Source of the DNA: Paenirhizobium selenitireducens ATCC BAA-1503 | GTDB taxonomy: Bacteria; Pseudomonadota; Alphaproteobacteria; Rhizobiales; Rhizobiaceae | NCBI RefSeq assembly: GCF_000518785.1 | Contig: NZ_JAEG01000009.1 | Span: 62,001 to 126,000 of the forward strand | Direction of reading: 5' to 3' | Length of the DNA stretch: 64,000 nucleotides | Shown: one piece after another, positions 45,205 through 56,290 of the stretch | Layout: each line of letters starts with the position of its first letter | Numbering within the stretch: position 1 is the stretch's first letter | Program-made: the position numbers and the translations under genes | The notes under the pieces: generated by a model | What the model was told of the DNA's origin: nothing | Seen by the model: only the letters and a program-made list of their open reading frames with translations | Databases searched by the model: none

Positions 45205-45541
45205 CGGGACCCAGGTCCCGGCTGGCCACTTCGGACGATCAAGTCCGTTGGCCGCGAATGAAGGGCAGACCGGATGGGCCGGCGCTGCCAAAACCAACCG
45301 ATGACCTGTCATGGGGCAGGATTGCAGGATGCTTTCGCCGAAGGGATTCGGCCATGCAGGGAAGAGATTTCACCTCCCCTTGCGCGAGAAGCCCTAAGCC
45401 TCCGAAACCGGAGGATATCTCTCGAAACGAAAAGCCTCCCGCTGTCTTGCCCGTGATGCGTCAGCATAGCCGCGGCCGCCACCGGATCCCTTGCGGGGTC
45501 TCGCCATCAAGGCCGGCAGTCGTGGAAGAAGGACAAGATAT
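45205..45541 (+). promoter_or_regulatory. Structured pnp leader
   Basis: This stretch has no credible gene. It contains several local stems: CGGGAC/GTCCCG (45205-45220), a two-part stem 45224-45236/45243-45253, GCCGAA/TTCGGC (45337-45352), and CCTCCG/CGGAGG (45399-45414) enclosed by CGAGA/TCTCG (45385-45389/45420-45424). In E. coli, PNPase represses itself through a leader processed by RNase III. A similar arrangement is possible here but unproven. Confidence 0.45.
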
Positions 45542-47686
<2,145 letters not shown>

Positions 47687-47710
47687 GCGGCCCCTTCCCT
47701 TTGACAGTGA

Positions 47711-47738
47711 GGCGCGGAAACCCTTCCGCGCCTTTTTT
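47711..47738 (+). terminator. Rho-independent terminator after pnp
   Basis: Perfect 9-bp stem GGCGCGGAA (47711-47719) with TTCCGCGCC (47724-47732), loop ACCC, and a run of six T. Confidence 0.92.
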
Positions 47739-47759
47739 ATTCGCCCGGAGAGCCCTGCC

Positions 47760-48776
47760 ATGAGCCGCGAAACGCTGAAGACCCTGTTCCATCCCTTTGC
47801 CAGCGGCACGGTTGCCGCTCCCCGCTCCGACGAGCGCTTCCTGTTTATCGGCGCCGAGGCGGGCTTTGCCACGCCTGACGAGTTCGCCGCGCAGCTGGTG
47901 CCCGTGCAGGGTCATCGCGGCGAGTTCCTGAAGCTGCAGGCAGCCCGTCTCGATCCGATCCCTCATATCGACGGCGAGGGCTTTGACGGCGCGCTGATCC
48001 TGCTCGGCAAGCACCGGGGCGAGAACGACAATCGCGTTGCCGAGGCCTTGAGCCGGGTCAAGGCAGGCGGTCTGATCGTAGTTGCCGGCGGCAAGGAAGA
48101 CGGCGTGCAGCCAATGCGCAAGCGTCTGGCCGGGCTCGGGATCGAGGCAGAGCATATGCCGAAATATCACGGGGTCGCCCTGTGGTTCTCGGTGCCGGAA
48201 GATACCGGAGCGGCCGTCGCCAAACTTGCCGCGCGCGAGACGCTCGTGGACGGGCGCTTCCACACCCGCGCCGGCATGTTTTCGCATGATCGTATCGACG
48301 ATGGCTCCGAGCTGCTGGCGAGCCGCCTGCCTGAGAACTTCGACGGCAATGCCGCCGATTTCGGCGCCGGCTGGGGCTATCTCTCGACCATGCTGGCCAC
48401 GCGCTCGCCGCGGACCGCCCGCATCGACCTGTTCGAGGCCGATTTCGACGCGCTGGAATATGCCAAGCTCAACCTGGCTGAAAACTGCCCCAACCTCACG
48501 ACACGTTTCTTCTGGCAGGACCTGACGCGCGAGCCGGCCAAGGAGAAATACGACCTCGTCATCATGAACCCGCCCTTCCACCAGGGTCATGCCGCCGAGC
48601 CGGGCCTCGGCCAGACGATGATCAAGGCGGCAGCCCAAGCGCTGCGCGGCGGCGGCCAGTTGCTGCTGGTGGCCAATCGTGGCCTGCCCTATGAGGCTAT
48701 CCTGGGCGAGGACTTCCGTGAGCACGGAGAGACCTGCCGCAACGCCCGTTTCAAGGTTCTCTGGGCCAAGAAATAG
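47760..48776 (+). CDS. rsmC: 16S rRNA (guanine-N2)-methyltransferase RsmC-like
   Basis: 338-aa SAM-dependent methyltransferase with the RsmC/RlmG layout. A degenerate N-terminal Rossmann half (about 1-160) is followed by the catalytic half with NAADFGAGWGYLSTMLATRS (SAM site), IDLFEADFDALEYAKLN and the NPPFHQG catalytic motif (about 269-275). RsmC methylates G1207 of 16S rRNA. The exact rRNA target is inferred from family. Confidence 0.87.
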   Translation: MSRETLKTLFHPFASGTVAAPRSDERFLFIGAEAGFATPDEFAAQLVPVQGHRGEFLKLQAARLDPIPHIDGEGFDGALILLGKHRGENDNRVAEALSRVKAGGLIVVAGGKEDGVQPMRKRLAGLGIEAEHMPKYHGVALWFSVPEDTGAAVAKLAARETLVDGRFHTRAGMFSHDRIDDGSELLASRLPENFDGNAADFGAGWGYLSTMLATRSPRTARIDLFEADFDALEYAKLNLAENCPNLTTRFFWQDLTREPAKEKYDLVIMNPPFHQGHAAEPGLGQTMIKAAAQALRGGGQLLLVANRGLPYEAILGEDFREHGETCRNARFKVLWAKK

Positions 48777-48815
48777 GCCCGGCTGACCGGTCACCCAACA
48801 ATACTGGCTTCGTGA

Positions 48816-48842
48816 ACGGCATCCGGGCTTTCCGGATGCCGT
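48816..48842 (+). terminator. Hairpin after rsmC
   Basis: Perfect 11-bp stem ACGGCATCCGG (48816-48826) with CCGGATGCCGT (48832-48842), loop GCTTT, followed by ATCTCTGG. The tail is only weakly T-rich. Confidence 0.65.
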
Positions 48843-48914
48843 ATCTCTGGACAAATCGCGCAATTCGACTTAACCTGCGACGACATTGGCTTATCATTGG
48901 ACGCCATATATTCG

Positions 48915-49943
48915 ATGTCTAATAAATCGATTGCCGACGAACTGACCGCCGTTGCGGGCGTCGCGTCCGCAGTCGCTACGCATGCAAAGTCGTATGGCAT
49001 AGACATCGCCCCCATTTGCAGCGCGCTCAAGATCGATCCGGAAATCTTCCAGAGCCTGACCGCCCGCATCAGCCTCGACCGGCTCTGCCGGCTGCTGGAG
49101 GCCTGCGCATTGCTGGCAGACGACGAGGCATTCGGACTGAAATGCGTCGACCGCTTTGTCGCAGGCTCGACCGGACCGTTCGGATACGGCCTGATGACTG
49201 CGCCGACCGTGGGGGACTTCGTGCGCTTCCTCGCCGCACATATGCAATATGCCACCTACGCCAGCAATCTGCGCTTCACTACGGACGAAGGCGGCGCTTC
49301 TCTTTCCTGGTCGTTTGCTCCGGCGATCGTCAAACGCGACCAGTATGTCGACATGGGGATTGCCCTGACGATGGGGCGCTTGCGCGACATCGTCGGGATA
49401 CATGCGGACCTTGTCGAGATCGATCTGGAACGGCCGCGCCCGAGGTCGCCGCAGGTGTTTCGCGACTATCTGACGAAGAAGCTGCGCTTCGGCTGCCGTG
49501 AGAATACGCTGCATATCCCCGCCAGCATCCTCGACATGAAAAATCCCAAGGCGGACGCAAGACTGTTCTCGCTCATGGATATCCAGTGCCGGACCATGCG
49601 GCCGGATGCAGATTACCAGGAGGGGAATTTCATCGACCAGGTGCGAAAGTTCCTGATCTTGCGTATGGCGGAGCCCAATTCGTCGCTGAGCGACATCTCT
49701 CCGCATTTCGGCATATCGGAGCGGACCTTCCAGCGCAGGCTCGCCGAGGAACATACGAGCCTGGCGGAGATCCGGGACAACCTCAGGCGCGAATTGAGCC
49801 TCAATCTGCTGACCGAGAGCGAACTGGCTATCTCCGAGATCTGCTATCGGCTCGGCTATTCCGCGCCGAGCGCCTTTACCCGATCCGTCACGCGCTGGTT
49901 CGGCCAGACCCCGACCGAACTGCGCGGACGCAAGTCCGCCTGA
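48915..49943 (+). CDS. AraC-family regulator (OruR/ArgR-like)
   Basis: 342-aa regulator. The N-terminal arabinose-binding-like domain (PF12625 type, about 15-200) is followed by two C-terminal helix-turn-helix motifs: SLSDISPHFGISERTFQRRL and ELAISEICYRLGYSAPSAFT followed by RSVTRWFGQTPTELR. Target genes and effector are not evident because the gene stands alone between rsmC and a LuxR-like gene. I prefer the ATG at 48915. A TTG at 48897 is possible. Confidence 0.88.
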   Translation: MSNKSIADELTAVAGVASAVATHAKSYGIDIAPICSALKIDPEIFQSLTARISLDRLCRLLEACALLADDEAFGLKCVDRFVAGSTGPFGYGLMTAPTVGDFVRFLAAHMQYATYASNLRFTTDEGGASLSWSFAPAIVKRDQYVDMGIALTMGRLRDIVGIHADLVEIDLERPRPRSPQVFRDYLTKKLRFGCRENTLHIPASILDMKNPKADARLFSLMDIQCRTMRPDADYQEGNFIDQVRKFLILRMAEPNSSLSDISPHFGISERTFQRRLAEEHTSLAEIRDNLRRELSLNLLTESELAISEICYRLGYSAPSAFTRSVTRWFGQTPTELRGRKSA

Positions 49944-50198
49944 CTCCGGATCAGGCAGGCGAAGTCCCCGTAATGCTTTGCCTATTGACAATTCCCTCAC
50001 GACAGGCAGAAATGCAGAGATACAGCTGACGCCTCGACGCAAACGGAATTTAACCTTTCGTATGCGATGTTAAGATTTTGGCGCCTGACGCGAATTACAA
50101 TCGCTTCACTCATCCTTATATATCTGAGACGACGGACGTTGCAGTCAAAGATGACCGGCAACGAAGCACAGATTCAATCTTGGCGATCTCAGAACATC

Positions 50199-50462
50199 AT
50201 GGCGAATAAAGATCAGTCTGCCGGACAGCCGTCCGGCCCAGAAACCGCATTGACCGATGCGGAAGTAAAGTGCCTGACAATGGTCGCCGAAGGCAAGCGA
50301 CCGCTCGATATCTGCAATCTGCTGCTGCTGTCCGAGATCGAGGTCGAGGGATTGTTGTCCTCGGCCGAGAGCAAGCTCGGCGCGCGCAATCGGCTGCATG
50401 CGGTCAGCATGGCCATGCTGATGGGATCGATCGAGGTCGAGCACATCCAAAAACCGGAGTAA
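50199..50462 (+). CDS. Short LuxR-type helix-turn-helix protein
   Basis: 87-aa protein that is almost only a LuxR-type DNA-binding domain (LTDAEVKCLTMVAEGKRPLD, then LLLSEIEVEGLLSSAESKLG, LHAVSMAML). No receiver or autoinducer domain is present. The recognition region departs from the GerE consensus (IC/NLLLLSEIEV instead of IA..L..S..TV), so DNA binding may be altered. The start is uncertain: ATG at 50199 or 50151 (16 extra residues), neither with a clear Shine-Dalgarno. Upstream DNA (50040-50120) is AT-rich and promoter-like. Confidence 0.65.
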   Translation: MANKDQSAGQPSGPETALTDAEVKCLTMVAEGKRPLDICNLLLLSEIEVEGLLSSAESKLGARNRLHAVSMAMLMGSIEVEHIQKPE

Positions 50463-50499
50463 GCTTGAGACATCGAGCTTGCGGACCACTCCGTGTTCA

Positions 50500-50532
50500 T
50501 GCCTGGCGCGATATGAGGTCGCGCCAGGCATT
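50500..50532. terminator. Bidirectional terminator between the LuxR-like gene and fabI
   Basis: Perfect 13-bp stem ATGCCTGGCGCGA (50500-50512) with TCGCGCCAGGCAT (50520-50532), loop TATGAGG, between convergent genes. TTTCTC follows on the + strand. Confidence 0.78.
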
Positions 50533-50560
50533 TCTCGTTCAGGAAATCGGAAAAGCGGTC

Positions 50561-51367
50561 TTACTCGGCGTCGGAGCTGCGCAGCATGTCGAGCGCCGGC
50601 ATGGACGTGATGTTGTAGCCGGAATCGACATAGTGAATCTCGCCGGTCACGCCGCGCGAAAGATCCGAGAGCAGATAGAGCGCCGAATTTCCGACATCCT
50701 CGATCGTCACGGTGCGACGCAACGGCGCATTCTTCTGCTGCCAGGAGAGCATGGCGCGCGCATCGGAGATGCCGGCGCCTGCCAGCGTGCGAATCGGGCC
50801 GGCGGAGATGGCATTGACGCGAATGCCCCGCGGACCGTAGTCGCCCGCCAGATACCTTACCGAAGCCTCCAGAGCCGCCTTGGCGACGCCCATGACGTTG
50901 TAGTTCGGCATGATGCGCACCGAACCGCCATAAGTCAGCGTCAGCATGGAACCGCCTTCGACCATCAGTTCGGCCGCGCGCTTGGCGATCTCCGTGAAGG
51001 AGAAGCACGAGATCACCATGGTGCGGGTGAAGTTGTCGCGCGTCGTATCGGCGTAGAGCCCCTTGAGCTCGTTCTTGTCGGAAAAGCCGATCGCATGCAC
51101 GATGAAATCGAGCTTGCCCCAGCGTTCCTTCAGCGCCTCGATGACCGTATCGACGGAGGCGATATCCTCAACGTCGCAGGGGAGGAGAAAGTCCGAGCCG
51201 AGTTCGGCCGCCAGCGGCTTCACCCGCTTGCCCAGCGCCTCGCCCTGGTAGGTGAAGGCAAGCTCGGCACCGGCGCCGGCCAAGGCCTGCGCGATGCCCC
51301 AGGCAATCGAGTGACTGTTCGCGACGCCCATGATGAGGCCGCGCTTTCCCTGCATAGAGGCGATCAT
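50561..51367 (-). CDS. fabI: Enoyl-[acyl-carrier-protein] reductase (NADH)
   Basis: 268-aa SDR-fold reductase for the last step of each fatty-acid elongation cycle, target of triclosan and diazaborines. The cofactor site GLIMGVANSHSIAWGIAQAL and the catalytic Tyr-x6-Lys in NYNVMGVAKAALEASVRYLA are present. It is last gene of fabA-fabB-fabI. Start: ATG at 51367, 4 bp after the fabB stop. An ATG at 51379 overlapping fabB is an alternative. Confidence 0.94.
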   Translation of the reverse strand: MIASMQGKRGLIMGVANSHSIAWGIAQALAGAGAELAFTYQGEALGKRVKPLAAELGSDFLLPCDVEDIASVDTVIEALKERWGKLDFIVHAIGFSDKNELKGLYADTTRDNFTRTMVISCFSFTEIAKRAAELMVEGGSMLTLTYGGSVRIMPNYNVMGVAKAALEASVRYLAGDYGPRGIRVNAISAGPIRTLAGAGISDARAMLSWQQKNAPLRRTVTIEDVGNSALYLLSDLSRGVTGEIHYVDSGYNITSMPALDMLRSSDAE

Positions 51368-51371
51368 GCGG

Positions 51372-52595
51372 TTATCCATTGTGGCGTTGGAAGACGAGGG
51401 TTGCGTTGGTGCCACCGAAGCCGAAGGAATTGGACAGAACGGTGTCCATCTTCGCATTGTCGATCCGCTTGCGGACGATCGGTACGCCGTCGAATTCCGG
51501 GTCGAGTTCGGTAATGTGGGCGCTTTCGCCGATGAAGCGTTCCTGCATCATCAACAGGGCGTAGATCGATTCCTGTACGCCTGCGGCGCCGAGCGAATGG
51601 CCCGTCAAGGACTTGGTCGACTGGATGTGCGGGATCTTGTCGCCGAAGACTTCGCGAATCGCACCGATCTCCTTCGAATCGCCGACCGGGGTCGAGGTAC
51701 CGTGGGTGTTGATGTAATCCACCTCACCCTTCACGGTCGACAGCGCCTGGCGCATGCAGCGCTTAGCACCTTCGCCGGACGGAGCGACCATGTCGTAGCC
51801 GTCCGAGGTTGCGCCATAGCCGACGAGTTCGGCATAGATCTTGGCACCGCGGGCCTTGGCGTGTTCCAGTTCCTCGAGCACCAGCACGCCCGCGCCGCCG
51901 GCGATGACGAAGCCGTCGCGCGACACGTCATAGGCGCGCGAGGCGGTCGAGGGCGTATCGTTGAACTTGGAGGACATGGCGCCCATGGCGTCGAACAGGT
52001 TCGACATCGACCAGTCGAGATCTTCGTGGCCGCCGGCGAACATCACGTCCTGCTTGCCCCACTGGATCATCTCCGCCGCATTGCCGATGCAGTGCGCCGA
52101 GGTCGAGCAGGCCGAGGAAATGGAGTAGTTGACGCCATGGATCTGGAACCATGTGGCGAGCGTTGCCGAGGCCGTCGACGACATCGCCTTCGGCACGGCA
52201 AACGGACCGATGCGCTTCGGGCTCATGTTCTTGCGGGTGATGTCGGCCGCTTCCACGATGGTGCGGGTGGAAGGACCGCCCGAGCCCATGATGATGCCGG
52301 TCCGCTCGTTCTGGGCGTAGTCCTTTTCCTCGAGACCGGAATCGGCGAGCGCCTGCTTCATGGCGACGTGGTTCCAGGCACCGCCCTGCGACAGGAAGCG
52401 CATGGCGCGACGGTCGACGAGATCGGTCGGATCAAGCGCCGGCTTGCCCCAGACCTGGCAGCGGAATCCGTATTCGGCAAAATCCGGCGAGAACTGGATG
52501 CCCGACTTCGCTTCGCGCAGTGATGCCGTCACCTCTGCCGCGTCGCTCCCGATGGAGGACACGATTCCAAGTCCCGTAACAACTACCCGTCTCAT
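51372..52595 (-). CDS. fabB: 3-oxoacyl-[acyl-carrier-protein] synthase I
   Basis: 407-aa condensing enzyme that elongates the cis-unsaturated intermediate made by FabA. Catalytic triad: Cys163 in [10 protein letters not shown], His in [11 protein letters not shown], and His in [14 protein letters not shown]. Family opening [18 protein letters not shown]. It lies 41 bp after fabA in the same operon. Confidence 0.96.
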   Translation of the reverse strand: MRRVVVTGLGIVSSIGSDAAEVTASLREAKSGIQFSPDFAEYGFRCQVWGKPALDPTDLVDRRAMRFLSQGGAWNHVAMKQALADSGLEEKDYAQNERTGIIMGSGGPSTRTIVEAADITRKNMSPKRIGPFAVPKAMSSTASATLATWFQIHGVNYSISSACSTSAHCIGNAAEMIQWGKQDVMFAGGHEDLDWSMSNLFDAMGAMSSKFNDTPSTASRAYDVSRDGFVIAGGAGVLVLEELEHAKARGAKIYAELVGYGATSDGYDMVAPSGEGAKRCMRQALSTVKGEVDYINTHGTSTPVGDSKEIGAIREVFGDKIPHIQSTKSLTGHSLGAAGVQESIYALLMMQERFIGESAHITELDPEFDGVPIVRKRIDNAKMDTVLSNSFGFGGTNATLVFQRHNG

Positions 52596-52636
52596 CTCTC
52601 AGACCTTCTTATTATAGTGGTTTGGACGGCGCCTGT

Positions 52637-53152
52637 TCAGGCCGTCTTTTCCTTGGACAGACCGACGCGAAGGTCGGTTGCCTGATAAATGGTTTCGCCG
52701 TCGGCCTTCAGCCAGCCATCGGCGGTACCCAGCACCAGGCGCCCGCGCATGACTCGCTTGAAGTCGATGCCGTACTCGAGCAGCTTGGTGGCCGGGCGAA
52801 CCATGCCCTTGAACTTCACTTCGCCGGTGGACAGAGCCATGCCGCGGCCGGGCTCGCCCAGCCAGCCGAGGAAGAAGCCGGTCAGCTGCCACATGCCGTC
52901 GAGGCCGAGGCATCCCGGCATGATCGGGTTGCCCTGGAAATGGCAGGGGAAATACCAGTCATCCGGACGGACGTCATATTCAGCGCGAATATAGCCCTTG
53001 TCGAAGGCGCCGCCCGTTTCGGAAATATCCGTGATCCGGTGGACCATCAGCATCGGCGGCAGGGGAAGCTGCGCATTGCCGGGACCGAACAGCTCGCCGC
53101 GACCGCAGGCGAGTATCTCTTCATAGTTATAACTGGATTGTCTTGGTGCCAT
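52637..53152 (-). CDS. fabA: 3-hydroxydecanoyl-[acyl-carrier-protein] dehydratase/isomerase
   Basis: 171-aa bifunctional enzyme that introduces the cis double bond at the C10 stage of unsaturated fatty-acid synthesis. Active-site His71 lies in [19 protein letters not shown] and Asp85 in the same block, equal to E. coli His70/Asp84. It is first gene of fabABI, divergent from irr, an arrangement shared with other rhizobia. Confidence 0.97.
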   Translation of the reverse strand: MAPRQSSYNYEEILACGRGELFGPGNAQLPLPPMLMVHRITDISETGGAFDKGYIRAEYDVRPDDWYFPCHFQGNPIMPGCLGLDGMWQLTGFFLGWLGEPGRGMALSTGEVKFKGMVRPATKLLEYGIDFKRVMRGRLVLGTADGWLKADGETIYQATDLRVGLSKEKTA

Positions 53153-53381
53153 CTTCTTCTTCTTCCCCCCTCAGGCTTCGCGTTCACGGACCCTTAGAGC
53201 AAGATAGGGACAAATTGAAGTCCCACAATAGGCGACATCAGATCGCAGGAGACTTCCCGATCCGCCGCCACCTGGTGACTTTAGCCGTCGCATACAGGAA
53301 GCCCCCCGTCAGGACCAGACCCAAAACCGCCAAATCGCGGCTTTTTAGGCACTTTGTCGGGCCGCTGGCCGGTGGAAACTA

Positions 53382-53410
53382 TTGAAAGGGGGGCGCGTAA
53401 AAGTTATATC
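53382..53410 (+). promoter_or_regulatory. Promoter candidate for irr
   Basis: TTGAAA (53382-53387) and TATATC (53405-53410) are separated by 17 bp, 50 bp before the irr start. The 307-bp fabA-irr gap also must hold the fabA promoter, but I see no clear match for it and no further gene. Confidence 0.55.
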
Positions 53411-53459
53411 GTCGGATGAAGTCTGCGAACGACCAACAGGCAATGCGGAGATCGTCTTG

Positions 53460-53885
53460 ATGACGACTGAAGACCGTTCACGTACGGAACTGAAATTGCG
53501 CCAGTCGGGCCTTCGCCCGACGCGTCAGCGCATTGCGCTCGCAAGCCTGCTTTTCGCCAAGGGTGACCGTCACCTGACGGTCGAGGAACTGCACGAGGAA
53601 GCCACCGCCGCCAAGGTGCCGGTGTCTCTCGCAACAGTGTACAACACGCTGCACCAGTTCACCGAGGCCGGCCTGATCCGCGTCCTGGCGGTCGAAAGCG
53701 CGAAGACCTATTTCGATACCAACACGTCGGATCATCACCATTTCTTCGTCGAGGGCGAGAACGAGGTTCTCGACATCCCCTTGAACAATATCGTGATCGA
53801 CAACCTTCCCACACCGCCCGAGGGAATGGAAATCTCCCATGTCGACGTGGTGATTCGCCTGCGGGCAAAGAAGCGCCAGGGCTGA
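53460..53885 (+). CDS. irr: Fur-family iron response regulator Irr
   Basis: 141-aa Fur-superfamily regulator. The winged helix (SGLRPTRQRIALASLLFAKG, then VSLATVYNTLHQFTEAGLIR, about 15-80) is followed by the Irr-type histidine cluster SDHHHFF (His92-94), implicated in heme sensing. Irr represses or activates iron and heme genes when iron is scarce and is degraded with heme. The N-terminal Cys-Pro heme regulatory motif of Bradyrhizobium Irr is absent, as in Rhizobium. Position beside fabA supports the assignment. Confidence 0.92.
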   Translation: MTTEDRSRTELKLRQSGLRPTRQRIALASLLFAKGDRHLTVEELHEEATAAKVPVSLATVYNTLHQFTEAGLIRVLAVESAKTYFDTNTSDHHHFFVEGENEVLDIPLNNIVIDNLPTPPEGMEISHVDVVIRLRAKKRQG

Positions 53886-53901
53886 CGCAGCCTCCACCCC
53901 A

Positions 53902-54537
53902 TCATAGAACGTCATCGGGCGCCCTGCCCGGACGCGAATTGTAGCGCGGAAAACTCCAGCCGAAACGCAGCGCCCCGCCCCGGATGGCAAAGGCCGTGGC
54001 CGCTCCGAGCGTGGACGCGGCATAGAGCGGCAGGCCGAACACGGTCGCCGCCGTGAAGACGCAGGCCCCGACCAGCGCCGCCGTGACGTAGATCTCGGGG
54101 CGAAGGAGAACCGAGGGCTCGCCGGCGATGATATCGCGCAAGATACCGCCGCAGGCCGCCGTCAGCGTGCCGGTGACGATCGCCACGGTCGGCGAGCCGG
54201 TCGCGGCATAGCCCTTGGCCGCGCCCATGACGCAATAGGCCGCAAGCCCGACGGCATCGAGCCAGATCAACAGCCGATAGCGCGACTCGACCAGATGGGC
54301 GGTGAAGAAGACCAGCACTCCGACCGAGGCGCAGACCAGGATATAGCCGGGATCGAGCACCCAGAAGACCGGCAGGCTGCCGAGAACGACGTCCCTCAGG
54401 GTTCCTCCGCCGATGCCGGTGACCGCGGCGAGAAACAGGAAGCCGATCACGTCGAGGTCCTTGCGCGAGGCGGAGAGCGCGCCTGTGGCGGCGAAGACGG
54501 CAACGCCCGCATAGTCAAGAAATCCGAGCAGTGTCAT
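53902..54537 (-). CDS. TRIC-type (UPF0126) cation channel membrane protein
   Basis: 211-aa, seven-helix membrane protein of the UPF0126/TRIC family. Two internal repeats each carry the glycine-rich pore kink with charged end: GIGGGTLRDVVLGSLPVFW and ACGGILRDIIAGEPSVLL. Prokaryotic TRIC proteins are homotrimeric K+/Na+ channels. It converges on irr with a 16-bp gap. Confidence 0.88.
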   Translation of the reverse strand: MTLLGFLDYAGVAVFAATGALSASRKDLDVIGFLFLAAVTGIGGGTLRDVVLGSLPVFWVLDPGYILVCASVGVLVFFTAHLVESRYRLLIWLDAVGLAAYCVMGAAKGYAATGSPTVAIVTGTLTAACGGILRDIIAGEPSVLLRPEIYVTAALVGACVFTAATVFGLPLYAASTLGAATAFAIRGGALRFGWSFPRYNSRPGRAPDDVL

Positions 54538-54646
54538 TTCAACCTCATCCGACGAAAGCCTTTGGAAACCGTGACGGCGTCAGGGCCGCGCAAGCAGTGG
54601 AACCTATGATAGAAGGGAGAGACTTCATTTTCCTGGGAAGATCGCC

Positions 54647-55120
54647 GTGAAATACCTGCTCCTTGCCCTTCTGCAAATCGCGTTTCTGCTCACTCCTGCC
54701 TCCGCATCCTTCGGCCAGCAGCAGCTTATCAGCGATCCGGAGATATACGAAAAGGAACATTTCCAGAAGCGCTGCAAGATCGTGCAGTTCGGCGCAAACT
54801 TCATCACACGCCTCGACATCAACAATGACGGCATCACCGATGCCGTGGTCAACGAAGGCGAAATCCTCTGCGACGGCATGCGCGGCCCCGACTGCACCGA
54901 TGACGGCTGCCCCTATAATTTCTACCTGCAGGTCAAGGAAGGCGGTTACTTCATGATCGCCTCGGCCAAGATGTACGGCTATGATTTCGTCAAGCGCTTC
55001 GGCAACATGGTCTTCGTGATGAAGATGAACCCGCGCTTTTGCGAACGCACCGACGAGGCGGCCTGCGAAATCACGGTGCGCGTGCGCGGCACCAAGTTTC
55101 TGACGATCTCGAAGAAGTAG
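54647..55120 (+). CDS. Exported cysteine-rich protein with a calcium-loop-like motif
   Basis: 157-aa protein I cannot assign. It has a signal peptide (1-20, cleaved near ASA/SFGQQ) and six cysteines in the mature part (CKIVQF, ILCDG, PDCTDDGC, RFCERTDEAACE), an even number suited to disulfides. RLDINNDGITDAVV resembles an EF-hand or FG-GAP calcium loop. Start is a GTG at 54647 after TGGGAAG. It is exported, probably to the periplasm. Neighbours give no functional clue. Confidence 0.72.
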   Translation: MKYLLLALLQIAFLLTPASASFGQQQLISDPEIYEKEHFQKRCKIVQFGANFITRLDINNDGITDAVVNEGEILCDGMRGPDCTDDGCPYNFYLQVKEGGYFMIASAKMYGYDFVKRFGNMVFVMKMNPRFCERTDEAACEITVRVRGTKFLTISKK

Positions 55121-55139
55121 TTGCCCCGCCCAGGCGCGG

Positions 55140-55931
55140 TTATGGCGCCGGATAGAAGGCTCCTATGCGGCCCGTCAGAAAATAGGCGGCGAGCCCGATC
55201 CACTCGCGCACGGCCGTCGCCGTCTGCTGGGCGTTCAGCGTCGGCTGGGTAAAATCCAGGCCGAGCCCCACCTTTCCGCTGGTGCGGTAGTCCGTCGGCC
55301 AGGGCGTCACCGTCGTCCCGGCCGCCCGGAACAGGCCAACGGCGCGCGGCATGTGGAAGGCCGAGGTGATCAGCAGGCAATTCTCCAATCCTCTCTCAGC
55401 CAGGATGGTTCGGCTGTTGGCGACGTTCTCGGAGGTGGTGCGCGATTGCGTTTCGCGCACCAGGCGGTCGGCCGAAATGCCGAAGGTCTCGAAGAACCGC
55501 TCGGAGGCGACTGCATCGCCCTCATAGACGCCGCTCAGCGATCCATCCCCGCCGGACACGAGGATGGCCGATTGCGGGAAGCGCCGGGCAAGCCGTAACG
55601 CCTCGATGAACCGATCGGCGGCCTGGTTCATCTCGATGCCGCCGCGCGTCGTCGTGACCTCGGTCTCGAACGAGCCGCCCAGCACGATCATGCAAGACAC
55701 GGTCTGCGGATCCGCCGCCGGCCGGGGGAAGCGCGCCTCGAGCTCCTGCAGCACGAACGAGCCCGTCGTCGTGTAGAGCGTCACGAACAGGATGGCACCG
55801 CCAAGAGCGCTCAGCGCCAGGCCCGTACGGCGCAGGCCGGCGAGCAGGGCAAGAACGGCGAACAGGATGGCCAGGAAGGACAGCGACAACGGCTGGGCAA
55901 ACATCCAGAACAGCTTGGAGACCAGGAACAT
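55140..55931 (-). CDS. YdcF/ElyC-like membrane protein (DUF218)
   Basis: 263-aa protein with two N-terminal transmembrane helices (about 13-33 and 38-60) and a DUF218 domain (about 80-245): CMIVLGGSFETEV, SAILVSGGDGSLSG, ESQSRTT-like RETQSRTTSENVANSR and LLITSAFHMPRAVGLFRAAG. ElyC/SanA relatives act in envelope biogenesis. The specific role is unknown. The divergent neighbour is a small ORF at 56096. Confidence 0.86.
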   Translation of the reverse strand: MFLVSKLFWMFAQPLSLSFLAILFAVLALLAGLRRTGLALSALGGAILFVTLYTTTGSFVLQELEARFPRPAADPQTVSCMIVLGGSFETEVTTTRGGIEMNQAADRFIEALRLARRFPQSAILVSGGDGSLSGVYEGDAVASERFFETFGISADRLVRETQSRTTSENVANSRTILAERGLENCLLITSAFHMPRAVGLFRAAGTTVTPWPTDYRTSGKVGLGLDFTQPTLNAQQTATAVREWIGLAAYFLTGRIGAFYPAP

Positions 55932-56095
55932 GCTTCTTCACCCTCTTCACGCGGCTCCGGAGAAGCGGGAACGCGCGGTGACCGTGCCTTGCGAAAATGA
56001 GGCATGCTCACCTCGCAACAGTTTCGCTCAAGGCAGGTCCCTTAAGCCTCCAGCACTCGAAAACAAAGATTTTACGCGCTTATACTGGGGGCCTG

Positions 56096-56290
56096 ATGCG
56101 CTTCGCAATCGATACTCTGGACGACGCTGGCAACAGCCGGATCTATATCGGCGTGCCTCTCGGTCGATCGGGCGACAAACTGCGTGTCCAGCTCCGCAAT
56201 GGCGAAGCCGAACTCGACATCGACCGTATCACGGACTGGTTCCAGATCGACCAGACTTCACGCCAGGACCGCGGCGAGCTGTTCTACTGA
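56096..56290 (+). CDS. Small hypothetical protein
   Basis: 64-aa hydrophilic protein (MRFAIDTLDDAGNSRIYIGV ...). GGGGG ends 4 bp before the ATG and TATACT lies 14 bp upstream, so expression is plausible. Its 3' end overlaps the convergent TMEM43-like gene by 7 bp. I recognise no family, so this is a tentative gene. Confidence 0.45.
   Translation: MRFAIDTLDDAGNSRIYIGVPLGRSGDKLRVQLRNGEAELDIDRITDWFQIDQTSRQDRGELFY

Noticed and set aside
53460-53885. Assignment as Fur or Zur instead of Irr
   Set aside because: The HHH cluster, lack of the C-terminal CxxC zinc motifs and the location beside fabA fit Irr better.
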